Positions 38,791 to 49,015 of a stretch of 64,000 nucleotides of DNA are shown here, in pieces. Origin of the DNA: Whitmania pigra (Eukaryota; Annelida; Clitellata; Hirudinida; Haemopidae); contig JAJTWR010000263.1 of the NCBI GenBank assembly GCA_021613335.1, positions 1,817,001-1,881,000 of the forward strand, in the 5' to 3' direction. Under the pieces are notes generated by a model that was not told the DNA's origin, made no database searches, and worked only from the letters and a program-made list of their open reading frames with translations. Every line of letters starts with the position of its first letter. The first letter of the stretch is position 1. A program made the position numbers and the translations under genes.

Positions 38791-40410
38791 CCCGTCATCG
38801 AGATGTCATTGTGTACGCTGTATTATTTCCGTTTCTCTATTTCTGGTTGTTGTTTTTACTGTCCATCGAGTACCTGTTGCTTACCTTATTGGCTCCTCTC
38901 AGGCCAAACTTCTTAGCTTCAGCCATTAAGTCTTTTCAAAAACCTCTTCGATAAGGAAAATTCATTTTGTTTTCCTTGTAATTTCTAGGGAGAGTTTTGT
39001 TCTTAAAAAGATCATGTTAAAGTTAAATGTGAGTGTGTGATTTTGACTGAGAGTTTCTAGGTTTTGGCCTGCATGGGGTTTATCCCTTAGTCTTTTTAAT
39101 GAGTTGGCTGAATAATAATGCCAGTATTATGTACCATAATTCTGTTTGACAGATGTGTCAATAATAACAATGGTTTGTCGGTTTATTGACAGTTTTGTCG
39201 TTATAGTCGTACGATGTCTCGAATGTGCCGACATTTTGTAACTTATAATGCTTATGACGATATGATTTGTCTTTGCAGATGTTAGGTCTGCCCTTGCGTC
39301 GGAAGAGTTAAATTAATGCGTCGACAATTTGGCCGTGGATGCGTTCTATTTATTGTTTGTGGTTGCTGTATTCAAATTTAACTGAGACAACTAGCTTTCC
39401 TCGATTCTATTTATCCGATCACTTTCTGACCTGTGATTTAATGGCTGACATCTTGATGGCATTGTTACTGGGTTTGTCGATTCCTAGAGGATTTTAAAGT
39501 TTTATTCTGCCTGTGCTTGATTCACTTTCCGTTCAGTGTTGTCTCCAGTATTTAATGGTCGTCTGCAATTTGCTATTTGCAACAGGGTTTAAATTGTTTT
39601 GTCGATTTTTGCCTTTCTCCTGTTGACATTAATTTTCGAGTGAGATCGGTTCCATTTTATTTAGGTCTGCACTGATCTTAATCAAATCTTGCCAATTTAA
39701 TAATTTTGCTTTTCTGTTTAACCTTCTGAATGTTAAAGTTCTAAATAATCTAACTCTTTTTTTATGATTTATATCGCTGGTGGATTTTGGGACATTTTTT
39801 CTATTAGTTGATGTCAGCTTCTTGTGCTAGAGTCTAAGCTGAGTGAGTGTTAATGAAATGTGAACTCGTATAAGTGTGATGTTTTCATTTGGTCCATTAT
39901 CAGTCACGTTCGGTTTTCTTTTTAGGTGTGAATGCGTCTACGTCTCGGGACTCTATGTTAGTATCTCCAATTCCTACCTCCCTCATTTGTGTACTGCGTC
40001 TGAGTTCCATCAAGAATATTGCATGTTCGTGTCATTGCTCACTCAACTGGCAAGAACCAGTATAAGATGTTTATGTTCTTGCATATCTGTGAGTGTGCAT
40101 CTATGTAAATATATGTGTGGGGAGATTTACATGTGCTGGGAACTGCTTTGTATATTTTGCCAATGTCCCTGAGATTATGAGCAATGATGTGTTAGAATGT
40201 GGGTCAATTTACTGGTGAAGCTCAAGCAGGTTAGCTTTCAAATCCAATTTTAAGTTAGGTTATTTTGACTAGATTTGAGTGGGAATGGATTGCATTTGAT
40301 AACATCACAGCAAACTATAAACGGTAAAATCTTTTACAGGTAGGGATGTTTAAAAAGATGGACAAATTGGTACGAGTTGGCTTTAAATTGTGTCAATGGG
40401 GGTAAATTTG
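38791..40410. other. Convergent 3' flanks of TFAP4 and the F-BAR gene
   Basis: The first about 1.4 kb is markedly T-rich on the plus strand, which fits a long TFAP4 3' UTR. ORFs here (for example 39876-40172) are low-complexity translations of T/G-rich sequence. No separate gene is supported. Confidence 0.45.
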
Positions 40411-43400
40411 CTATAAAATCACAGCACCACGCGGGCTATAGACAGTGTCGCCGGGAGAACCAGATTTACCAATAGGTGCCAAACCTCACATCCTGCCCTC
40501 ACTGAGATTGAATTGCTCGAATATTATGGGATCTAAAAAATGAATTTCTTATTTTATGATTGTTAAAACAAAAATGTAATTAGATTAAAAGACTGGTAAA
40601 GTCTACCTGGTCGTTCACCGCCTGTGCTTGCCCTAGTTACGAATGATGTCATATCTGAGCTTATGTCCACATTTTCCAAAGAATTTCTAACAACCTCACA
40701 CTTCTGGTGGTGAAATTCAAGAGTTTATATTCACATTTAATCTCTTGAACTATGAGCATACCGTGTCCGTGTCTAAGGAATTGGCAGAAATGATGTTGCA
40801 AGTTTGCCACAACTGTTCTCTAAGAAATTCAAGTCTATTTTCATCCAAATCTTCACACAGCTGAAAAGGGATAGAAGTTTCAAGATGATATATGAATAAT
40901 GAACGTAATGGCAAACCCTGCAATAGTCAGACATATCTTTTTCCCATCTCTGTTTGGTCTCACTCAACTGTGCAACAGCTTCTCTGTAATCATTTTCTGC
41001 AATTTCAAACAAATAAGTTGGATCAGAAGGCTGGATTCCCTCAGCTTTACAAGAATAATTATAAAAATCAGTTGTGAGTCACAAGAAATAATGTGCAAGA
41101 TTTTCCTTCAGCATTGCATGACTTCTTGATTACTGCTAAGTGAAAGTTAGTCATAATTTAGTTGTCAGCATTAAGTTATGTCAAGTTATACAAAGCCACC
41201 AAGACTCTCAATATCACAAAAATCTGCAATGTTTTGTTTGATAGCAGATTAAAATGTAATATTAGGCTTGAAACCGACTAAACTCCAAATAATCTTTCTC
41301 AGATATACATTCTTGTTGATGACTTACCAGCTCTAATGGCAGCTTGTTTTGTTTCAACAAACTTGTTTGACATCTACAAAGAAATTGAAATTGTTGCCAC
41401 ATGTTGCACTTGTTAGAATATGAAAATAACTTCCTGTCATGAAACTTAAAAGAAAACCTTACTCTTTCAAAGTCCTTCTCTGAGCAGTTATCATCAACTT
41501 TTGCCTTCTTAACATTGGCTTCAGCACTGTTGGCCTCTTGGGACTTGTTGAAGTAAAGCCTTCTTGCCTGAAGAATTAAAGCATAATTATATTGTCCTCA
41601 AAATGTGAGTGTTTGTGTTTCCTCACTTCCATGGCTCTCCTATGCTGGCTTGATTTGTCTTTACCAACTTTGATGATAGAATCTTCTAACTTTACAAAAA
41701 TTATTCATCATTCACTTATTGGCTGCTCAAGTCATTGTAACAACATTACCTATGAATATAGAAATACCAACTTTTTTCCTAGAAATCTTTTGTTTTCCGT
41801 GGAATTCGGAAATTTTTGAGGCAATCTCATTAAGATGTGTAGCTGACTCTGACAAGGTCTGACCCATTTTATCAAGCTCATTCCTCAAGCATTCCAGAGA
41901 GGTTTTGAGGGATCTATTGTAACCACATAATTTTTATAATAAATTTGTTTTAGAAAATTTTAAAAATATTCTGATCGCTCAAAACACGCTCACCCTAGTT
42001 CAGCTGTTTCCCCTGTTGATTTTCTTATCTTCTGCAGAGCCTTAGCATACTCTTCATCTGCTTTGGCCCTGTTAATCGATTTGTAAGTGTAACTTGTATT
42101 TGTAATTAATAATGACCCACATGTAGTCTGAAATGTAAATAAAAGAGGGAAAGAAGGAATACTAACAAAAAGCCTTAATTGCAGACAGTGACGTCATTAA
42201 GTGATGATGGAAGTTACCCGGATGACACCAAGTAACGCAAAGATCTTAATCTTTATATTTTATGATATATACCATTTTTTGGCTTGTCAACTCAGCTTCT
42301 TGAACAACGAAAACAGGTAAGCTTCCATCAAGAAGCTTTTTATGCTTGTCAGATTTATGGGCAATCACCAACCAACTTATGGTTAATGGCGAAAATCTTA
42401 CGAGATGACACCACGAGTTTCCCGCACTGTGTGACACCAACGTAGCGACGCCATTGATTGTAATCAATTTGTTGTGCATCTTAAAAATGATTAAGATTTT
42501 TGAAATACATTAATTATAAGAAGCTTTATTTTATCTTACAAAAATATTATTATTGGAAAGTCATCATTGTTTATATTTTATCTCATGTAATAGTAGTTAA
42601 TTGCTTTTGTGTCTTCAGCATCAATTAAGTGAGCAGGAATCAACAATAGCTCGTTACATTTTCCTGCAAGAGAAGGAAGTTCAGACATAAAGAAATCCAT
42701 ATTTAGGCAACAAAAACAATTTTTATTTTAATAGAAATTCACTATTTTTTCAGTTTGTGCTTTTGGTCTTGATAAGGCAACTAAAGATTTAATGTTAGTT
42801 TTGAAGGTAGATACACATGATAAGTATCTTTAAATTGATTTGTAGGAGATCCAAGATTTGCAATATATTTTCAGAGCTTTTGAACTTTGTGAGATAGGAG
42901 GATATCGGATATTGCCAAAACTGGTGTGACACACACTATGCTCATTATGATACTGTGCTCAAACACAAAGTTATCTAGCAAATTTTTCAACACTAAGAAC
43001 TGTTTCTGAATTGCAGAGCTTTCCGACTTAATACTCATATATGAGCCAATTACCATCGTGACTCATACAAAATTATCCCATAAATTACATCCAAATACTT
43101 AATGCAATGCTATAATTACAGAATGACATTTTTGTTAAACGTGGCTAAAGTTAGTTATTTTCCTCTGAAACCTTGCCTATGCCACATTCAATTATCTAAC
43201 AGCTTTTCATTTCATAATCTCAGGTTCATAAAATTAATCAAGCAACATTTTGTTTTTAAATTTATGTAAAACTTTTACTGATGTGCTCGCAATGGAATAT
43301 TTTTCATATCTATTGAATATGTATTAAAATTCTAAGCTAATTTCAAGCTGCACATCCCCATACTCAAGAGGATGATTTACATCAGAAAGATGCAGTTCTT

Positions 43401-44078
43401 AATTAATAGATATTTAATATCTTAAAGCAAAGATGACTGATGTAGAAAAATTAAATCCATGTTTCTTACTTTCCATACATTATTTTACTGCATTATATAC
43501 TAATTCTTAATAATATTAACTCTTTATTGCAATTACCTTGCCTTGATGAGTTTCTCAGCCACTTCACAAGTGACTTTTCCCTCTTTCATATGTTTCTGTA
43601 GCCTGTCAAAGCCTTCTGTACTATTGATGTCTTTGTCCTTTTAAATAAAAATAATCTCTAACATAATATAACATAACATTTATTTACAGTGGTCGAGAAC
43701 CGTGTAATACCCACCAAAATAAATGTTTTGTAACTCTACAGAAAAATTTCATTAAAGCTACAGTTAACAATAAGACACGAAAAGCGAAATCGTGACAACT
43801 CTTATTGGGATTAAATCTATGCCATAGATTCTATGGCACCAGATGTTTCTTCCTATGCCTGAGATGTGTGGCCGCTGCCCCTTCCATACACTTAAGTTAG
43901 AACGCTGACCATTTGTAAGAAGCGGTAACATTTTAAAAGCAAATACAACAATTATTTTTAACATATGGCTATGTAATAGTTAATTTCAAATTATTTTGCT
44001 GTTAATCACCAAATGCTGTATAAAAATATCAATTACCCAGAACGAATCACGGTAATATCCTGATCTCCGACTTTCCAT
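40411..44078 (-). CDS. PSTPIP-type F-BAR domain protein without SH3
   Basis: Cytoskeletal adaptor of the PSTPIP F-BAR family; it binds curved membranes and, in known members, PEST-type tyrosine phosphatases and WASP. Exons 5' to 3': 44037-44078 (start MESRRSGYYRDSFW), 43537-43637 (DINSTEGFDRLQKHMKEGK), 41994-42068 (ADEEYAKALQKIRKSTGE), 41772-41913 (LKTSLECLRNELDKMGQTL), 41627-41689, 41463-41567, 41328-41373, 40917-40996 (ENDYREAVAQLSETKQRWEK), 40762-40860 (ENRLEFLREQLWQTC), 40607-40703 (DMTSFVTRASTGGERP), and a last exon of about 40411-40484. The order matches PSTPIP1 from end to end. About 308 residues; a stop follows soon after the F-BAR, with no SH3 domain seen, the layout of PSTPIP2. The last acceptor is unusual (tgtgag), so the final roughly 24 residues are uncertain. 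A 1.47-kb intron separates exons 2 and 3. Confidence 0.9.
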
Positions 44079-45004
44079 ATCTAACAGAAGCGATTATTTC
44101 TAAATTTAATAAACAAGCAATTTAATTAATAAGCCTGTAACTTCCAAATTCTCGAGCAACGAAGACAGCAGTGGTAACATCCATAAGCCAACAAGGATGT
44201 CAGATTTATTAGCTGATTCAATAAGTAAGCCTAAAGTAGAGAAGGCTCCGAGCTTTGTTATAGCTTTTGTTACAGCTTTTTAACCAACCAGAGCATGTAT
44301 TATTTATTAAACATTTTAGGAAAGTTTTCCTAGATTATCCTTTGTCAGGCACTGAATAAAGTGATTTAAGTAAAGCTAACTTTTGCTAAATTCTGCAAAA
44401 TTTAATAACTTGAAATGGTCAAGCTCTCACTTCTGCCCACATCAATGAGTTCATTCGACTGACTAAGCTCCTCCGAATAATCAAATTTGTGGCGAAACAA
44501 TACTTTCTCATTAATGACCGGTAAATACAAGATTACACATGATCCTCTATCAAATTTTCATCTAGTTGCTCGAAGGAGGCTGATTTTTTCAGATTAAAAA
44601 CGATTATAAACAGTAATTTACCCTGAGGTTTATTGTCGTTATACTAGAAACAGTTTAAAAACTGAATGACCAAAATTGTTCAAATCAGGCAAAACGAAAA
44701 GTTTTAATCTGTCATTGGCGAAAGCATATTGCTTTAGAATTAAAAAAAAATACTAAAGCAAATGAAAATTACTAAATTTCAAATGTTATAGCCTTAGTGC
44801 TTTGATATATAGCATACATATGTGTATCTGTCATTTGTCCGGAATTTCGTGAGGTTCTTCTGAAAAGTAATAAGTCTAAGAAAAAATTCACCAATCATTC
44901 AATTAGGTCAGACATATGTAACAAGTGCCAAATTGATAATGTTACAACGATACCAAATTAGTCAAATTAATAATGTTAAGGTCTGGGCGCCAACTTATTA
45001 GTTC
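44079..45004. other. F-BAR gene upstream region
   Basis: AT-rich stretch of about 0.9 kb before a MITE. It should contain the F-BAR gene promoter. No ORF, TATA box or RNA gene stands out. Confidence 0.4.
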
Positions 45005-45015
45005 CTCCCCGGTCG

Positions 45016-45312
45016 CATATTTACAAACCCGTGTCTAGAACGACGCCGGGCTAGTTAATATTTATGTATAAGCTAATTTGGGCGCTATGATTGGACAGAT
45101 GTTTTCCGAAAGTAGGTCACATATATCGTTTTAACTTCATAAAAATAAATTTGGTTAAAGTGACCATTGCTTTAGTTAATTTTAATAAAAAAATTGACAT
45201 TAATTGTGGGGGCGCTTTATAAGTGCCAATCAGTTCTGCCTCAGGAAGAGTGGCAAGAGTACATGAATGTTAATCAGCCCGGCGTCGTTCTAGACACGGG
45301 TTTGTAAATATA
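45016..45312. mobile_element. MITE with 53-bp inverted ends and 11-bp target duplication
   Basis: 297 bp. Left end 45016-45068 and right end 45260-45312 are near-perfect inverted complements (CATATTTACAAACCCG...), containing gtgtctagaacgacgccggg. Identical 11-bp duplications CTCCCCGGTCG flank the element at 45005-45015 and 45313-45323. There is no ORF. Long inverted ends with a 9-11 bp duplication fit Mutator-like elements; the family is inferred. Confidence 0.88.
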
Positions 45313-45614
45313 CTCCCCGGTCGACGAAAATCCTAGCTAGCTAGCTACGCTTCTGCGTTCAGAACCTCGATTTATTAAATTTCATGCATATCGCGGATGG
45401 TCCCTTTCCGTCCTGATGGGAACTTCTTTACACCTTAATAATTGTTTTATTCGGTCAGTGTACTTGATTATATTGAATTATTCAACAGGTGACGTTTGTA
45501 ACAGCGGTTTTAAAAGTTCCTGTGGTTTCTGATAATATCATTTGTTCACTACACAAATATCAAAACTTTAAAAATGATTTATCTTAAATTCTATTCGAAT
45601 ACAAAATTTCCGAT

Positions 45615-46109
45615 TTATTTTCTGTTTCCATGATTCAAATAATTGCCGCTCAACTGATGCGCTAACGTCATCTGCCTCGGCGAGGGTTTGAATATTAATC
45701 TCATTAATGACTGAATGACAAAGCTCATAACAAGTATTATTAACCCTACAATAAAGTATAGGTTATAATAACTCGCGACTAATCTGAATTTATTCAGAAT
45801 TCCTATTCCGGCGCCAGTCTTGTCAGTTATTTCGGTTATTTGCAAGAGTCTTTCATTTGCAATTCCTTCCTGATTTACGAAACGGATTACATTATTCAAC
45901 ATGTCTTTCCTCGAACTATCTGGTGTTGGATCCGCCGTCACAGTGTAGAACTGATTGTCAGAAATTTCTTTAATGATTTTACTTTTGAGCGTGTTCGCAA
46001 TTAATTGAACAAATTCATTTTGCGATCTATGGCTCAGATATGAAAGGTGATAAGGTCTCAACTTAACGTCCTCAAACCATCCTTTTAAAATAGGATTATA
46101 ACGAGCCAT
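45615..46109 (-). pseudogene. hAT-like transposase fragment (DUF4371 type)
   Basis: The minus-strand ORF of 164 codons begins MARYNPILKGWFEDV. It then matches the DUF4371 region found in hAT transposases and ZMYM/ZBED-type relatives: YLSHRSQNEFVQLIANTLKS, KIIKEISDNQFYTVTADPTP (a family Asp in place), SSRKDMLNNVIRFV and ITDKTGAGI. The homology then stops and a hydrophobic read-through follows, while another frame downstream looks more protein-like (NNTCYELCHSVINEINIQTL). This indicates a frameshift or intron. Remnant of a transposon or of a domesticated copy; no zinc finger or C-terminal dimerisation domain is nearby. Confidence 0.75.
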
Positions 46110-47770
46110 AAGATGTACTATTTACTGGTAATTACTGCGGAATCGTAATAACTTGTTGATTAGACTTATTAAACTATATTAATATTTGTTATTATTACCA
46201 ATTAGGCGCTTATTATAACATGTATTAAAAAACTCAAACTTTCAAATAACCGTCAACAAATTATGAAAGTAAACAAAATCACCAAGACTACGAAATATCC
46301 AACCAAGGGCGAATTTAATTTAATACCAAGAGAGATGGGTGGACATTATTTCATTTTATATATTTGTTGTAACTTTAAATCCTAAACCTTGTAGGAATTA
46401 TTATAAATATGCATTTAAATTTCGAATCCTAATTTTCTCAACTTATTTCAGTCTGTTCCAAGCTGCAAGTTTGAATTCGTTTAAAATATCATTTCTTATG
46501 TGAACAATTAAGCATAAAATATAAGGAAATTTTTTTTTAAAGTTCTCCTTAGTACACAGAGCCGTATTTAGAAATTGATTTCGGGTGGGTTCATATCAGG
46601 GACGCCAAGAGAAAAAACAAGTGCCGGTTAGAGACTTTTTATGGGCCCCCTTTCTATCACTAGTCATATCAAGATGATTCAGCTGGAAAGCCAAAAGCAT
46701 AAAATAATAGAATGGTGTGAAGTTGCTCAAACCTAATAAAATATAAAGACAAAAGTAAAAATAAAAGATTTTTAATTTTCATCTCAGCTCTTTAAAATTA
46801 TTATATCTCCCTACCACAAAAAAAAATTCTTGATTTGGAAAATTAGGTGGGCCTCCCTGGAAGAGGTTGAGCAACAGTCTATGCGCGCAACTGCCATGTG
46901 AGCTATAGCCATTTGAGCAAAAGTCGGGGAACCGCGGATTGGTTACGATAAATAATTATTTTAAATAACCGAATGGAGGAGTAATAAATTATTGGCCACG
47001 TCCATTGCAGAAATGTGGAAAACAAAATTTAGATGGTTTTAACTTTCAACGGGTTGTTTACAATTCTAGAATTCAGCCTACTTTTGTTCGTTAACATTTT
47101 AACGAATGTGCACTACCTGAGTTGTCACATTGCTATTTACGATTATCACACGCATTCTTTGGCCGGTTATACATTCGAATGACGATTGGTTCGCTCTGCA
47201 TTTTAAATTGCAATTCATTCAATTCCTTACCATTTCCGATATTGTATTGGTGATCATCTTAGCTTTATCAAATTGAATGGTTTGTCTGTGGCGAACACTA
47301 TGGCATCGTCGTCTTAAAGTTCCTTCCGCAATATAAGTTGTGCACGTCCAAACTTTTAGGCATCGGATACATCATCACCCCCGCCCATACATCAAGGAAA
47401 TAATTGCGAAGGACGCCACCATAAAAATCATTTGACAAATAACTCCCAACTCTATAATGCCCATTTATCTTCATAGCGTAAAATTTTATCAAAAATGTCA
47501 AATTTTCAGTGTGACCCAAAATATAAATGCAAAAAAACGTGTTACCCGTAACGAAAATGTAAGGAAAAACAGGCCAAAATAAATAACTGGCGTTCTGTTG
47601 TTTCTAATATTGTACAGCTGGCGTCGAAGAATATTTAAGATATTGCGACTTACAATCACATCGAACGTTGGTTGCTCTATCATTCTCGATTAACTAACTC
47701 GGCTCTTTAGATAAAATAAGAAGCAGTTTGATGGCTAAAATAAACGAAAATTCGAAAGTTTAGCCCAGGA
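46110..47770. other. Intergenic upstream of the transposase fragment and downstream of Sprouty
   Basis: AT-rich; contains the second copy of the 19.9-kb dispersed repeat (46718-46815) and a gggccccc-containing patch at 46640. The two minus ORFs at 47298-47683 are not recognised. It should include the Sprouty 3' UTR. Confidence 0.4.
46718..46815. repeat. Dispersed repeat, copy 2
   Basis: Matches 19925-20030 in the same orientation (gaagttgctcaaacct... ttttcatctcagctct... tctccctacc). It is non-coding and its borders were judged by eye. Confidence 0.6.
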
Positions 47771-49003
47771 TCAAATGCTTGACGTTTCTGACTCAAGCAG
47801 TATTTTGCAACCAGATGATGTTGGCACGTTACTCGAACAGCTGCAACGAGTGTTGTCGCCGCAACAATCGTAACAACTCGAGACAACGTACTTAAGAGGT
47901 AGATAAAAACATAGACATGGAAGACATGGCAACAATAAGGTTAAAATTGTCCAGCGGGACATGCAGTTTGGTTGCGAACAACAAGCACAAGGCTTCTCCG
48001 AGCAGTCCTCCTCGCCGTCGCTATCCTTCAAACAGTGATAAAATATCGGCTTGACCAAGCACATGCAGCTCAGGCCGTCCACCAGGGCATCCTTGTCGGG
48101 CACGTCAGAGAATTTTCGGGAAGACTTTTTCAGGCAGTCCTTGCAGCGACACTTGCCGCACTTGCGACAGACAATGGAGTTCGAGCAATCGAGGGACTTC
48201 GGGGCAAGCGCCGACCGGACCGTCAGAGGAGTCGACGGAGAGTTGTCGTCGCTGCTCGATCCCAATCCGGCGTTCTGTTTATTTTTGCCGGTCACCAACC
48301 TTCTGAGCCTTTGCAGCATGCCGTACGATTTCTTTTCGCTCGTTATGATGACGGAAGTAACTCGAGAATGGGGAGACAAAGTTGTCAAGTGACGAGCACT
48401 GCTCAGACTATTGCTGTTTGAAACGTTCTGACATCTATTTCTCGACTTAGTTCCCGGGCTTTCGACGTACTCGTTCGAAGAGGTCGAGAACTTTCCAGCT
48501 AAGCTGTCTATGGTTAAAAATTCAGATCTTTGCTGAGCTTCTGAAAGCGGCCACCTCGCCAGCGAGACCACCTGCGTGCCGCTGTCCGTTCTTTCCGAAG
48601 TCAGGGGAATAAACTTGATCTGACCTCGGGACGAGAAGAGAACGACATGGCTACTGTTGTTTATGTTGCTCAAGGTCGGGGCAGACCTAGTCAGGGTCTT
48701 GGATCGCGTCCGAACCCTGAGAGGGTCGACGATGAGAGGCACGAAACCGGTCGCCGGAGCTCGATCGACAGTTCCAGATTGATTCGGAGGAGGAGGCGGA
48801 GGTTTGGTCGTCAGTGAAAGACTGCGTTTTAAGGGGGCCCTCGGTGGAATGGGAGGGCCGAGTTCTAAATTGGAGTGTGCCGATAATACTCGATCGTTGT
48901 TCGGCCTCAAGTGATTCTTACTCCTAGATGGCAATGGGGGAGCCGTCTGTCTCAATGTGAATACATCATCCTTGCCTTGAGCTAGAGCCATTGCTTCATT
49001 CAT
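47771..49003 (-). CDS. SPRY: Sprouty-family receptor tyrosine kinase feedback inhibitor
   Basis: Membrane-associated antagonist of RTK-Ras-MAPK signalling. Single coding exon of 410 codons, stop at 47771. The C-terminal Cys-rich Sprouty domain is at about residues 280-400: CRKCGKCRCKDCLKK, then LSCMCLVKPIFYHCLKDSDG, CSEKPCACCSQPNCMSRW, a hydrophobic LTLLLPCLPCLCFYLPLKY and SSCYDCCGDNTRCSC. The CGKCRCKDC opening favours Sprouty over Spred. The N-terminal half is Pro/Ser/Arg-rich with SH3-binding-like PPLPSR and PPIPPRAPLKR, and has no EVH1. The start ATG at 49001-49003 lies 12 bp into an exon that begins at a good acceptor (49015), with the frame open across it. So there is a 5' intron, and a few more N-terminal residues in an upstream exon are possible. 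The exon is more GC-rich than its flanks. Confidence 0.95.
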   Translation of the reverse strand: MNEAMALAQGKDDVFTLRQTAPPLPSRSKNHLRPNNDRVLSAHSNLELGPPIPPRAPLKRSLSLTTKPPPPPPNQSGTVDRAPATGFVPLIVDPLRVRTRSKTLTRSAPTLSNINNSSHVVLFSSRGQIKFIPLTSERTDSGTQVVSLARWPLSEAQQRSEFLTIDSLAGKFSTSSNEYVESPGTKSRNRCQNVSNSNSLSSARHLTTLSPHSRVTSVIITSEKKSYGMLQRLRRLVTGKNKQNAGLGSSSDDNSPSTPLTVRSALAPKSLDCSNSIVCRKCGKCRCKDCLKKSSRKFSDVPDKDALVDGLSCMCLVKPIFYHCLKDSDGEEDCSEKPCACCSQPNCMSRWTILTLLLPCLPCLCFYLPLKYVVSSCYDCCGDNTRCSCSSNVPTSSGCKILLESETSSI

Positions 49004-49015
49004 GTGCCAATGGAT

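Noticed and set aside
39876..40172. 98-codon Cys-rich plus-strand ORF
   Set aside because: Translation of T/G-rich sequence in the likely TFAP4 3' UTR; composition explains the Cys, Phe and Leu.
47972..48421. 149-codon plus-strand ORF
   Set aside because: Antisense shadow of the Cys-rich Sprouty coding exon; the minus frame has clear domain homology.
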